Below, piece after piece: positions 33,925-45,184 of a stretch of DNA of 64,000 nt (positions are counted from its first letter, which is position 1; each line of letters opens with the position of its first letter). The stretch is from NCBI GenBank assembly GCA_031763025.1, contig JASSKH010000020.1:4681756-4745755 (forward strand). Direction: 5' to 3'. The notes under the pieces are model-generated. The model saw nothing but the letters and a program-made list of their open reading frames with translations. It did no database searches and was not told the DNA's origin. The DNA is from Macrocystis pyrifera. Taxonomy: Eukaryota > Sar > Phaeophyceae > Laminariales > Laminariaceae. The position numbers and the translations under genes were made by a program.

Positions 33925-35640
33925 GACATGTGTGCGGCTTTTTCGATGAACACTAATATCTTTGGCCAGTGTGTTACTTTAGAGGAATAGGTACAAAAAG
34001 TACTAATGGTCAAATAGTAGATCAGGGAATTTGTGATGCGATTCATACTCTCGGCCACAATATCATTCAAAATGCGACAGTTAGTACTTGTCGCACAAAG
34101 CAACAGCCCTCGTGTCGGAGTAAGAACCGTTCGATTGCCCATTGAAGCCAAACCTATTGTCCAGGGGGTGGTCGGTTCCCCCATCTATCGATGGAACATT
34201 AACATACCCATCGCAAGTAAAAACTACTATCGTGCCTATTGCTCTGAAGCTATATATACAAAACACAAACTGGCATTGGTAGACAATTTCACACTCCCAC
34301 TGCTGTGAAGGACAATTAGTGTAGGTATCGATACGCAACGGTTGAATATTTCGACAGGTCAATGGGCGTATTCGATGGGTCAAATTGTAGTCGTCGCAGA
34401 GCATTGTGACGTGGCAGCTTTGATAGGGCCGTGACCATGACGCCTCCTGTTCGCATAAAGTTAATAAACCTGTCGGCGTGCCCTTTGAGGTTGGTGAATC
34501 TCTATATCCCGCGCAGTGTGTCTTCTTGTACGTTAGAGTAGTTTAGGTTGAATTCGAAACAAGGTGTGAGGCTCGAGCCTGCAGTGTTGTAGACCGACTT
34601 GTTTGTGTGCCTTGTAGTTTTTTCCTATCCTCTGGACAATGCCCCATTTTTGACAGGCTAGCCATCGAACAACAACTGTTAACAGGTGGCAGATGACGGG
34701 TTTTGATACCTGTTGCGGGCCACAATCAAGGGGTAAATCGGTCGGTATTGAAAACAACAACACTTACTTGGACCAGGGCAGCGGCCAAAACATTGGCCCA
34801 CCGTGCGTCCGATAAGATTGAAATTAAGATGACTATCATTAGTTATCTTAGACACCAAAACACATTTAAATGGATCGATAACAAGCCTTCCCACGAACAA
34901 AACTTAGGAGCGCCAGCTATTATTTAGGAACAGGTACATATATATATATAAGTAATAGGCATACCGCGACATCGATCGACTCCTACTACTGGTCAATTCG
35001 GTAGGCTAGAAATCACTTCGACAAAATAACTCTTGCTCTACATGATAAGTCTGCAAGGAAGGGTGTCGATCGGACAATTATTCATGCTTGCACGAGTGTC
35101 AACCGATACCCCTGCTCAATAAAAACATCTTCCGAATGTGTCGATCGATTCATATTTATTGCAAACGTTTATTTTCACTAATTGGCTTGCCATCTTGCCG
35201 TCGGATAACTTGCAGCGTGGATGGGCTTCTCTGTTGATCGATCCGACCATCCCTGAAAGAAAACATATCCGGATACAGAGGAATCCTACGCCCAAGCTAT
35301 ATCTATCCGATGTGTCTACTTCCGTTTATGCTTTATCTTACCGTAGTGTTATTAATAGCATGTGTGGCGATCGATGCACACACATACGGATCGACCTAAA
35401 CACGCTTCGCTCAGTGAAAAAGGTTTAGCAAGGAGGGTGTTCATCTATACATATTATCGCTTGCAGTAACTATCCAAGTTCGCGAGGGTACTGACAGATA
35501 CTTGCATTGGTAAAATAAGAAGGTGTCGACCCTACAGTTTTTGCATCCCTATTGTACAATACCTACACGCACATATTTCACTTTGAATCAGTCTGCTGTT
35601 TAAATACGATCAGGAATATAACAACCCTCGACAATTTATA
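33925..35640. other. Unassigned AT-rich DNA
   Basis: No gene or repeat family assigned. A (TA)n microsatellite of about 14 bp is at about 34938-34951. Confidence 0.35.
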
Positions 35641-36340
35641 TTTCATTTGTAATTTGTGTCTACAATTGATTCAGGGCGATGTGTGTTAGTTGGGCACGTC
35701 TTGACAATTGTTTTCGGTGACTATCTTTATATTGAAATTGTCAAAATATATGATATCGGCGATCGCCTGTTAATTGAAATAAAATTCTGGGAGACGAAAT
35801 GATGACAATAATAATACTACTAATAGTAACAATGATTTCGTACTGGAAATAGAGAGAATTATTTATTCTCCGTCTTCGGGCACACGAAAGTAAATAAATA
35901 ATTATTTATTTTCCGGATTCGGGGAGAACAAAATAGCCTCACAATTGTTTTCTGCCATTGTATGGATTGGAATTGTCCAGGCAATTGATTTCGAATACCA
36001 GCCACTCATTGGGATTGTGTGAGCAATATGTTTCGAGTTTTGTCTATGATTGGAATTGTCCGAACAACATGTTGCGGGTGCTATCCAATAATTGGAATTG
36101 TCCAGACATTTGCTTTGGGGTGTTGTCCATTAACTGAAATTGTTCAGACAATTGATTGAAGGATATGTCTATTAATTGGATTTGTCTGGACATTTGACTT
36201 CGGATGCGGCTTGTTTACTGAAATGGTCCGCTCAATTGATTTCGGCGTGCTGTCCTTTAAATGGAATTGTCTAGTCGCACTTCGGCAACTGGGAATTAGT
36301 TAAAAAATTCCGCACAATTTATTTCATATGCCACGCAAGA
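35641..36340 (+). repeat. FB array 1: ~42 bp hairpin repeat, forward orientation
   Basis: Degenerate tandem units contain GGAATTGTCCAGACAATTG followed by a TTTCGG segment and TATTAATT. Unit starts are clear at 35969, 36011, 36052, 36094, 36136, 36178, 36220 and 36263, which gives spacings of 41-43 bp. Looser units run back to about 35663. Each unit contains AATTGTC and GACAATT 2-3 bp apart, so each can form a small hairpin. Confidence 0.8.
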
Positions 36341-37104
36341 AACCAATTGCTCGAAAAATGTCATGGCCGTGTACCTATAGAAGTTGTTGTATTATGATAC
36401 TAAGGGAGTCCGTAGTTAACGGGACCAAATATTGGCAGCAAAAGTAGGTGAATATATAGGTTTTTGTGTGTACCGTAGGTCCTGTTAACTGTGGTCCCCC
36501 GTAATAGTCACTCCCCATTGAGTTGATACTGCTGGTCATATGGCGCAATAAAGGTCCTTGCAAATGATCGCGTATGGAGGGAAGATCCCGATCCTGTTGT
36601 AGAGGCAATACTAGCATGGTGGCACTGTTGTGTACTGACCAAACCAAATGCGGTTCTACAAGTAGCTGCCAGCATCCAAAGAACAGAGCCCTCTTAAACT
36701 CTATCGTCGTGACAATTCGAATTATAGATCGCTTCCGAAACCACTTCCAATTGATAATATACCGTATGTTAAAGCAGTTGCCCGACAAGTCCAATTCATT
36801 TAAATCACCCGAAATCAATTGTTCATGCAATTTTGTTCCAGCGGGTGGCGCCAGGCAGGGACTTTCATAGCGCTGTGACTGTCGTGACCAGCACTATGGG
36901 GGGGATAATACGGCGCGAGACCACTGTCCTGATCAGGATCACGCGTCGGGTCAATTCGATAGGCAGACGTTCTGCGTGACACGATCATTACTGCTTGAAG
37001 GCACTTCCTCGAACTCCCAAACAACAGGTAAGCCGGCCTCAGAGATCTAACGAGCGCAGGTCCTTTTTACGGTCTGAGAGCTGTACCCTGCTGTAACAAT
37101 TTCG
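36341..37104. other. Loop region between inverted FB arrays
   Basis: About 0.76 kb separates forward array 1 from reverse array 2. It contains M1 copy c. Other open frames (for example 36574-36870 plus) show no motif. Confidence 0.5.
36397..36509 (-). mobile_element. M1 MITE, copy c
   Basis: Ends GATACTAAGGGAGTCCGTAG and complement-like CCCCCGTAATAGT are seen. It carries TTTTTGTGTGTACCGTAGGTC near the right end, which places it in minus orientation. It lies in the loop between inverted FB arrays. Confidence 0.8.
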
Positions 37105-37380
37105 TTTAACAGACAGCCTGTGATATCATTGGCCAGCACAATTTCAATCGATCGGCAGTCTCCGAGTTCATTTGTCTGGACAATTCCAAATATTGGAAAG
37201 CACCAAACATCAATTGTTCAGACAATTCCAATCAACGGTCAGTCTCTAGAAACAATTGCCAGGGCACCTTCAATAGAGGAGAGTCTCCAAAATAATTTGT
37301 CCGGACAATGCCAATTGATAAACAGTACCCGATATCAATTGTCCGAATAAATTCAAGTGTTGGCGGGTATCCAAGATCAA
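37105..37380 (-). repeat. FB array 2: ~42 bp repeat, reverse orientation
   Basis: The same unit as array 1 occurs as its reverse complement. Unit starts (CAATTCCAA-type) are at 37181, 37223, 37265, 37306 and 37347, spacing 41-42 bp, with partial units from about 37125. Two more reverse units are at about 37665-37735. Confidence 0.78.
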
Positions 37381-37939
37381 CATACTTATCATATCTGTAT
37401 CCCTTGTTCGAGTTATATAGTATCAGTGCGCAGAATGATTATTTCAAATTGTCCTGTTGAACCGGGCAGTATCCAGGGGCGCCGCTGGCCTATATCTTTG
37501 ACAAGGAATTACATATGAAAGACGCGCGTTCGGTTTATCACAATACTTGTAAAATTCGTTAAAAATGGAATATACCTGATAGAAGAGACGCAGTATGACG
37601 CAGCTTGCAAAGTTGAGTATCAACAATTTAATCAGTCGAACTCACAGCTGACGTATTTCAAAAATCAATTGAACAAAAAATCAATTGCTGGACAGGTTTT
37701 GACATCACTTGCCTGGACAATTCCAATTAATAGAACACTTCGTGACTCTGCTGTAGGGGCAGTAGTTTATTTATATGTCCATTGTCCAAGGCATAAGCAG
37801 AAAATGTCGGGACACCTCAAAATTTAGCTTTGTATTTCATGTCCGCAGGCAGAAAGTTTTGATACTCTCTAGCCCATGCGCTTAGATCTAAATCATTCAA
37901 TAACGTTTTCACGAAACAAGGTAATCCGTGCTGTTCTTT
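37381..37939. other. Sequence between FB arrays 2 and 3
   Basis: It is mostly unassigned. Two isolated reverse FB units with TGGACAATTCCAATTAATAG lie at about 37665-37735. Confidence 0.45.
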
Positions 37940-38555
37940 GGAAATGTACCGGCAATTGCCCACCAATAATGGCATTGTCTGAAGTAGTTTTGAAGATTTC
38001 GTATTAATTAGTCGAAATTGTAGGGATAATTGATTTTGTATACTGTCTGTTATTACGGGGGTCTATAGTTAATAGGACCTATGGTATACTGTAAAACCTA
38101 TATATTTACCTATTTTTTCTAACAAAACATTTGGTCCCGTTAACTATTGACCCCCGTAATAGTAAGAATTGCCCGGACAGTTAATTTGAAAGGCAGTCTG
38201 TTAGTTGAAATTGTCCTGACAAATGATTTTGTGAGACTGTGAATATATTGGAACTGTCGGGCCATTTTATCTGGAGGGCTGTCTTTTAATTGGAGTTGCG
38301 AGGACAAATAATTTTGTCGTCAGTGTCTACTAATTGAAGTTGAATGGACAGCTATCTCGGGGGGGCGACTATCAATTGGAATTGTCGGAACAATTGATGC
38401 AGGAGAAAGTCTATCAATCAGAATTGCCCAGACAATTTAGTTAAGAGAAGGTCCATTTCTTATAATAGTCCGGACCATTTATTACGGAGACTACTTAAAA
38501 AGTGAAATGGTCTGGACAATAGGGCCAGGTAGGGGTCACCAAAAATAAATTGTCT
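37940..38555 (+). repeat. FB array 3: ~42 bp repeat, forward orientation, split by a MITE
   Basis: Unit starts are at about 38166, 38207, 38250, 38292, 38336, 38378, 38420, 38462 and 38503, spacing 41-44 bp. Looser units lie at 37945-38045 before the MITE. M1 copy d interrupts the array, so it inserted after array formation. Confidence 0.78.
38050..38164 (+). mobile_element. M1 MITE, copy d
   Basis: Ends TATTACGGGGGTCTATAG and GACCCCCGTAATAGTA match as inverted repeats. It carries GGACCTATGGTATAC internally. It is nested in FB array 3. Confidence 0.87.
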
Positions 38556-38699
38556 GGATACTAGAGCTCGACGCTTTTAAATTAACTGGATCTAGGGACC
38601 GTAAAAGACAGTCAATTACGAGAAAAGGCTATTAATAGACTTTCGACTATATTGTCTAGATTCCAGAGTACAGAATATTATATCAAGACTATCGTATCT

Positions 38700-38880
38700 A
38701 CTTGCTTGCATTGCATACGTGGCCACGTAGTATCTCTGTGGCATAGCTTTGTGACAACAGAACTCAAGTCAAGTTTTAAGATTGAAGAATCGGCATGAAC
38801 ACTTGTTGTGCTGGATGTCGACGGGTAGGAAAAACGATTTGGTGTGAAGAAAACAACAACAACCTGAACTACTTATATCA
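38700..38880 (-). repeat. R1 family repeat, copy 4 (head fragment)
   Basis: It matches the R1 head in reverse orientation: TGCATACGTGGCCACGTAGT, then GGCATAGCTTTGTGACAACA, TGGATGTCGACGGGTAGG and TTTGGTGTGAAGAA. Middle and tail are absent. Confidence 0.75.
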
Positions 38881-39659
38881 CGAGTGGATTATCCCCAAAA
38901 CTGGACTGCAGTTTTGAAACTGGTGAACGAAGTAGGTATCGATCGAAGAATCCTTTATTCTAAGGAAAACAGGCTATCGCACAAAACTTTCTGAACACAT
39001 CGCCAAAATATATTGATATTGGTGGGTACATCTGTCGATAAGTTTAGAAAGCAGCAGATATCGATAGACACTTCCACATGCCTCTCACGAAGTCAATATT
39101 GTATTTCTTGCTTTGAAATTAATAGGCATGCTATTAAAGGTGAAAAAAAAACACTTTCCTTTGAAGGGGGCAGCAGCTATCGACACGCAATGCCCCAATG
39201 TATTGACAGACGAAGGGGAATATTCAATAGGCTGTTGTCCACGGTTTGCTTTTTGTACAGAAAACTTGGTGTGGTACCTTCTTCCGGGAGTGATTGCGTC
39301 ATTCCCGAGCTATAAATCTTGTTTACGACTCCCGATACAGGGAGGGAGACTCATAGTAGAGGATTTGCGATAGAGGTAAAAAAAACAAAACTTTACTTCC
39401 GCTAAAAAAAGTGAATTTCCTTCCCTTCCTGATTTCGGTGTGTTTGCGAGTGAGGTAAACCAAATCCTGCACGCGACGCCTCCGAAAATAAGAAGGGAAG
39501 TGGGGAGGTGAGGCAAAGCGGCAAACAATAAAATGAAGAACGAAAAAAAAAAACAGCGGCAGCCCAGCAACGTTTCGGCGGCAGAGTTGACCGCGAAGCC
39601 ACCATTGCCATCGCACGACTACAAGCAGCAGCACAGCAAGCGGCAGCTAGCTGGCGGTA
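38881..39659. other. Unassigned DNA
   Basis: Contains two overlapping plus frames (39013-39315, 39113-39373) without motifs. Nothing else recognised. Confidence 0.35.
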
Positions 39660-40260
39660 GCCGCAGCTAGGGGCAGCTCGAGCAACAAAAATAAACAGCG
39701 TCAGTACCAGCACCAGCACCAACCAGCTTCCGTTTTTGGATTGCTGTTGCTGCTGCTGCTGCTGCTGCGCTCGGCCTACGCAAGCCACAGCGCCGGCGCG
39801 CTCCGCTCTGCCGCCGCCGCAGCCGCAGCCGCGGCTGCTGATGTCGCTGCTGCTGCTGCTGCTGCCGCAGTATGGTGAAATCGAAATGATACACGAGCTG
39901 TCATGCTGTCCCGCTCTGTACGAGCACGAGTACTAGTACGAGTGAGTACGAGTCCTTTTTGGGACGACGCATCCTCTACGTCGTCACCAAGCGGGCGAAA
40001 GCGTGTACCGCAGCAGCGGTGGCGGCCCGCTGGCACAATCCAACGCCGCTCGTGCGCGCTGTACCCAAGCTACACCTCTCGAGCCTCTGTGCTCCCAGCA
40101 GTTGTCGTGATGCGTACGGCAAGCAGCATGGTGGCATGGAAGATGTTCGGTGTTCTGATCCTTCGAGATTTGAGCTGTTCTGCGTCGGGATATTGCTCGG
40201 TGCGTGCAGGCCAATGAAACAGAGAGCCAAAAGTTACCGTAACTTTCGCTGAAATCCTTT
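39660..40260. other. GC-rich triplet-repeat region, possible exon
   Basis: (CTG)n tracts lie at about 39743-39768 and 39845-39866, with CCGCAG-type runs between. All frames are long and open on both strands because of the triplets: poly-Gln or poly-Ala on the minus strand (39402-39788, 39776-40036) and poly-Leu or poly-Cys on the plus. A non-repetitive plus frame at 39959-40252 (97 codons, ending PMKQRAKSYRNFR) might be an exon, but no domain is recognised. Such Gln/Ala-rich tracts are common in coding exons of some algae; here that is inference. Confidence 0.3.
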
Positions 40261-40449
40261 CTTCGCCAGAGTAGTTTTCGGCCGTTTTTTTCGGAAATTT
40301 ACCTCGAAAATTTACCTCGGGAGAATTTTTAGAGAAGTAAAAGTAAAAAATAAATAAATCGCAAACACTCCAGTAGCGAAAATAATAATTTGGGTTGGGG
40401 GGACAGGGCTCTATTAATAGTCATCTCGTAGTTGTCGCTATTTACGCTC

Positions 40450-41335
40450 ATGTGTGTGTTCTTCACAAACCCGTTCTATTTACCCGTCGACATCCAGCAC
40501 AACCAGTGTCTGTGCGAGACTCTATGATCCTATTAATAGGGAGGTACAAATTATGTGGTCTCAAACCCACGCCAAAGAGATACTGCATTTATCATTATTC
40601 TAGTAATCGCTAGTTCTTCCCAGCCTAACTCGGAGGAGGTTTAACCCTCAACAATTTTCTGGGCAAGCCGTGGTCACAGGTGTCGTCTCTTCTCCTCTCC
40701 GGCCCTTTTGTGTCGCGTATAGGGTTCAGCTTTCCAGCTACTCGTCGATTATTATCGTATGTAGCTAACTCACACCATCGTGCTTTCAGCTAATCAATTA
40801 TTTAATGCAAGAAAAAGTCCCTACGAGCATGCACTCGCTAGGAACTGAACACACGAAATTGTTCGTGATACGAACGCGGACCACTTACGAAGCCACCGGG
40901 AACGCTATGTCGAAATAACCATGTACAGCAGTAGACAATGCCATGCTATGTCACCATACTGGATACTCGTACGATAGGTACGACATACATATTCTATGAA
41001 AGCGAGAACATGAAATAAAACAGAGAATAAACACAACAAATCGAAAGACAGCAAGCAAAGAAGAGAGAGAAAAAAAAAATGGTGCCTGTTTGGCTGACAC
41101 CTGAAAAAACAAGCGCGCTAAAGAATGCGACAAAAACACCACTCCACGTATAAACAGAGTGAGACTAACAACCGAGGCAGAATAACATGCGAACCGAAGC
41201 ACACAGTACCCTCTAGCTTGTAGCAGTTTGTGCTACATATGAGTTGGCCAGGTTCTCCCCACTATTAACAATATTAAAAGTCTGCCTGGACCGTATTACC
41301 CTGTCTGCCGTCTCCGTCCTGGGTCTAAAATCGTG
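40450..41335 (+). repeat. R1 family repeat, copy 5 (split by a SINE)
   Basis: The head is at 40450-40598 (CATGTGTGTGTTCTTCAC, CCCGTCGACATCCAGCAC). It is interrupted by a minus-strand S1 SINE (about 40600-40906) and resumes at about 40940 with CTCGTACGATAGGTACGACA. The middle runs to 41220 and the tail block TATTACCCTGTCTGCCGTCT is near 41300. Confidence 0.75.
40600..40906 (-). mobile_element. S1 SINE, copy 2 (inside R1 copy 5)
   Basis: Reverse-oriented. Conserved S1 body segments are CTACTCGTCGAT (rc of ATCGACGAG), GCAAGAAAAAGTCCCTA (rc of the head-body junction) and GCCACCGGG at the tRNA-like head. No clear A-tail remains. Confidence 0.75.
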
Positions 41336-41345
41336 GTACTAGAAT

Positions 41346-41836
41346 TAGTTCCGCTCAGGAGTAACATGTTAAATACTTTGGTGGGTGGTATCAACGTGCC
41401 ACGATGGTCCAACCGACACAACGTAACGGTTGATATCCGGAACACGCGAGATAACTAGGAAACCGATATGAAACAAACGAACGGTCAAACAATGGTGAAA
41501 TTCTTTCGACTTAGCCTTCCGGGTACGTTGATGGCCGTTTGTCAGGTCGCTTACGAAATGTAGAAGTTCTCTGGTAGTTCGAAGAGTTGACATGTCAACA
41601 AGGGTTGATTGTCAAATGACAAGGCCGTTCTACAATAGTAAGTGGTTTCGAGTAGAACAATACATAATCGTTTCTGTGTTCTGGTGGTACTCCTACATCG
41701 GTGGGTAGTGGCTTCATCGAATGCCTCTAGAATATGCGATTGCATGAAGACAAACTTTGAAATAACATGCATGAGGGCGTGCTCATGCATATGCACGGAT
41801 TGTTGGTATGCGTGAATGCGCCTGCATGTGGTACGA
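41346..41836. other. Unassigned DNA
   Basis: It is covered by part of a 264-codon minus frame (41551-42345) that I consider non-coding because the tandem units it spans shift frame relative to one another. Confidence 0.35.
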
Positions 41837-42215
41837 TGTTGTTGATGAACGTGCATACTAGAGATACACACTTTTCCATGATGCGATCGAGCATGTGTAC
41901 AAACACAGTTGAAGCCGGTATACGGGTTTTGAATCGTATGAAGGAGCAGGCATGCCGATACAAGAAGCGACATGCCCTCGAAGCCAGAGCGGTCGTGTTC
42001 GTAATGGGTTTGACTTGAAAAACGACGTGGCACACGTGCCATCAATCTCTCCGCGAAGATGTTGGTGAACTTGCATATTCGGGATACATACACACGTCTA
42101 GCCAATTCGATGGAGCATGTGAGTATGTGCAAAGGACACCTATAAGCGGTAATCGAGCACACCATCGAATAAAGAAGCAGGCCTGCGAGCGCACCAAAAG
42201 ACACTTGCTTGGAGT
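41837..42215. repeat. Two-unit tandem duplication, about 200-215 bp
   Basis: Unit 1 (about 41837-42020) and unit 2 (about 42057-42215) align in the order GTTG.TGAAC.TGCATA, GGATACA or AGATACA, CGAGCATGTG or GGAGCATGTG, GAAGCAGGC or GAGCAGGC, and a final GCGAC/GCGCAC segment. The similarity is at DNA level, with indels. Confidence 0.5.
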
Positions 42216-42399
42216 CAAGTGTGTAAAATATATGACATTCGCCGATGAGGCTGGGGCTCGGTTGGCGGGAGAGCCTGTATCGGGAAAACGGTTCTAGCGC
42301 ATCACGATTATGTACGCCTGTGCTTAGTCCTCTTCCGTGAGACATGACAACAAATTTTACTTCATCCGTCTTCTAATGTCCAACCTGCATGGGGTCTCA

Positions 42400-42560
42400 G
42401 GGATCAGGCGACTCACAGGGGTAGGCTCGGCGGGTGACTTACGAGCGGGACATCGTTTCAGGCATTCGGACGGGTGTTCTGTGCATTCAGAGCAAGCGTT
42501 GCGTGCCAGCGGTTTCACAAAAACTCGGTTTTCAATAGCAAGTTCTGAGTGTTGGTTTTC
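42400..42560 (-). repeat. Short repeat shared with 24100-24280
   Basis: Minus-strand frame 42357-42584 holds CSECTEHPSECLKRC followed by ARKSPAEP, the less damaged version of the segment at 24.1 kb. The paired Cys residues suggest a small zinc-binding motif of a TE protein; no family is assigned. Confidence 0.4.
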
Positions 42561-42696
42561 CGTGTTTGGCTGTGATCGATACATCCAAACAAAGATCTAG
42601 GCTCAGGGACCATAGGTAGAGGTACATAAATATATAGAGATTGTTCAGCTAAACGATAAAAAAAAATATGAATGTAGATGTTTTCGTCGGGCGTGC

Positions 42697-42811
42697 TACT
42701 ATTACGGGAGTCCATAGTTAATGGGACCAATTTTTTTTCGTAATAATAGTTAGATATAAATTATTTTGTGTGTACCATAGGTCCTATTAACTATGGACCC
42801 CTGTCATAGTA
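42697..42811 (-). mobile_element. M1 MITE, copy e
   Basis: Ends TACTATTACGGGAGTCCATAG and GGACCCCTGTCATAGTA are inverted repeats. It carries TGTGTGTACCATAGGTCC near the right end, so minus orientation. Confidence 0.85.
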
Positions 42812-43299
42812 CAATACGAAACAATTGATGATGAGACCAAATAAGAAACAGAGACTCTGGTCCAGTCCGAAGTTCTTATTCGGGAAAGGTACGGTGTAAG
42901 CAAGAGTGCAGTACTTCGAGGCCCCATGTTATGGACCTTTGCCTCTCTCTTACGCCTTTCGGCGCACTTCCCGGCAACCTAGTGTCTTTCGTCTTTGATT
43001 TCTTCGAGCTCTTGCACCTTGTTTTGTTTCTTGTTTTTTTTCACCTTCCGGGTAGTCGACTACTTCTTCAGTGAGGCGTCGAAGCCTCACCACGAAGTTT
43101 GGGGATATCTTTCATCTGATTTATATGTGGAACAGCCGCATCTTCGGCCCCTCTTGCCGCTTTAGGCATGTTATGGTCAACAACCTGTTATCGCCCTGTG
43201 ATCTGTATCTATTCAAGGTGGGTAAATTTGGTTGAGTAGCACATTGTATAGGAACACATATATCCGTATGCGAACGTTGTATGATTGGACATACTGCAG
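42812..43299. other. Unassigned DNA
   Basis: Nothing recognised; a T-run lies at about 43031-43040. Confidence 0.35.
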
Positions 43300-44142
43300 T
43301 GGACGAAATAAGCAGGGGATGGTAGAGAGGGCGGCAAGGCACCGGATAGACTAGTAGAACATGCCTATAATACCGGTGCAGCTGATTCGAACGTGGCCTT
43401 CTCTTGTCTGTATTCTTTTGTTCATATCTTGGGCTGATCATCTGTGATTTTCATTTTTTTCCTTCTCTTCCTTTCTTCGATTAAAAAGCCTTACTGAAGG
43501 AGGCGTGTGGCGTGGGTGGATGACGAACCTGCTTTCCTTGTTTCTTATTGTGTCACTATAAGGGGCCGGGCATAGTTGACGAACTACGGACGGACGCGGC
43601 AGATAGAGTAGCAAGGTATTAGGCATACTTACAGGGAAGACCTGGCTATGCTATTTGTACCACAAACTGTTGTCGCTACCTCGAGGATGATTTGTGCACT
43701 AATTTGCCTTTTGTTTTCCACTGGTTCTTAGTCTTACTTTGTTGGAGACAAGCAGTGGTGTTTTTTTTTCCTTTTTTCTTATTTTTCCAGCTTATTCGTC
43801 CCAAGTGCCACACCCACCTGCGGGGGAGGCACGAAGGTTTGCTTCATATATTTTTCCTTGTTTATTTTTCTCTTATATATTTATTTTTTTCTTGGTTTTG
43901 TTTCGTTTCTCGATTGCATGGTACATGCATGTCGTGCCTGTCGTATCCAGTTTGATAACGTGGCACTGTATTGCCCACAGTGCTTACTGCATACGTGGCA
44001 ACGTACATAAGTATTTCTGTGACATAGCTGTATGGACCACCAACCTTGTATCTCTTCTAGGATTGAGGAATCGGCACGAACACTGGTTTGCTGGATGTCG
44101 ACGGGTAGAAAGAACCGTTTGATATGAAGAACACACACATAG
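43300..44142 (-). repeat. R1 family repeat, copy 6
   Basis: Reverse-oriented. The tail block GGCAAGGCACCGGATAG is at about 43330 and again as GTAGCAAGGTATTAGGC at about 43607. The middle with T-rich tracts is at 43690-43900, and the head is at 43915-44142 ending GATATGAAGAACACACACAT. It shares its 5' terminal bases with copies 5 and 7. Confidence 0.75.
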
Positions 44143-45184
44143 GTCTTTGGAAGTCATAAAGACATACCGGTGAAAAGCTGATATACAATAATATTGTATG
44201 AAATGTATAAGGAATATGTCTGCAGGCGAATCTAAACGGATATAGATACCTCTCAGGGAATAATCAGTGGAGCCAGTTCAGACATCCCCTGTGCTCCCAG
44301 AGCATTCTTATCGGATGGCTTTTTTTACAGAATTTCTAGAGTTTGGAAATAATTGTAGATATGTATCAAGATACGGAGGCATTCTGCCACTATTCGTTAA
44401 TTTCTCCACAACCAAAAAAACATCAGGTTCGTTAACTTTCACGTATTTGGAAAAAAAAAATCAGGAAAATCTGCACGATTGAAAATTTGCGCGAAAAAAA
44501 ACATGAAAATTATGGAAACAAAGCTCTCCGATAAGAATGGCCTATTATATGAGCAAGTCTGGGAGCCTTCTGTATGACTACGTCCCAGTGGAGAGCACTC
44601 TGTTTCAGTTGGAAATATTCGACATGACAACGTCGCAATGCTGCATCTGCATACAGGAAAGTGTTGGTCGACGTCTGTGCTGAGTTGTGTCCCCGACGAT
44701 GCCCTCCTTGCTCACTCGAGTTCTCCCGCTTTCTCTCGGCTCATTTAGGAGCATTACAAAGACGTAAGTGAATCACAGGCAGCGCGCTCTACATAGCACC
44801 GACATCAATGTGCCTCTACACAGCTTATACGTCTTAACCCGCTGTCACACACGCTATAAAATAACTTTTTTTTTTCCCGCCGTACACTGTTACAATGGGG
44901 TGTGATAGCTGTGTTCTGGTAGAGATCGAAACTGTTTTTTTCAACTTTGAAGGTCGGCTTCAAGTAATAACACTGCTTATCCGATCGAAATAAAATATGT
45001 TTTTTCGAAAGGGTTTTGTCACGTTGGATTACATAGTACTGCTTTCTTTAAAGGCTGGCAGTGCCGGTATATTTGTTGTATGTGAAGGGTCGTGGGGGGT
45101 GTTGTTGCAACAATAGGCAACTATTCAAAAAAAGGCGCACTTTTTATACTACCGCAGCTAGTCACTGCTCTTTTAATATAATTT
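44143..45184. other. Unassigned intergenic DNA
   Basis: Short frames only; nothing recognised. Confidence 0.35.

Noticed and set aside
35641-38555. CRISPR array
   Set aside because: The units are degenerate, abutting and palindromic without unique spacers, and the window is eukaryotic.
41551-42345. 264-codon minus-strand ORF as a real gene
   Set aside because: It lacks motifs and spans a tandem DNA duplication whose units are in different frames.
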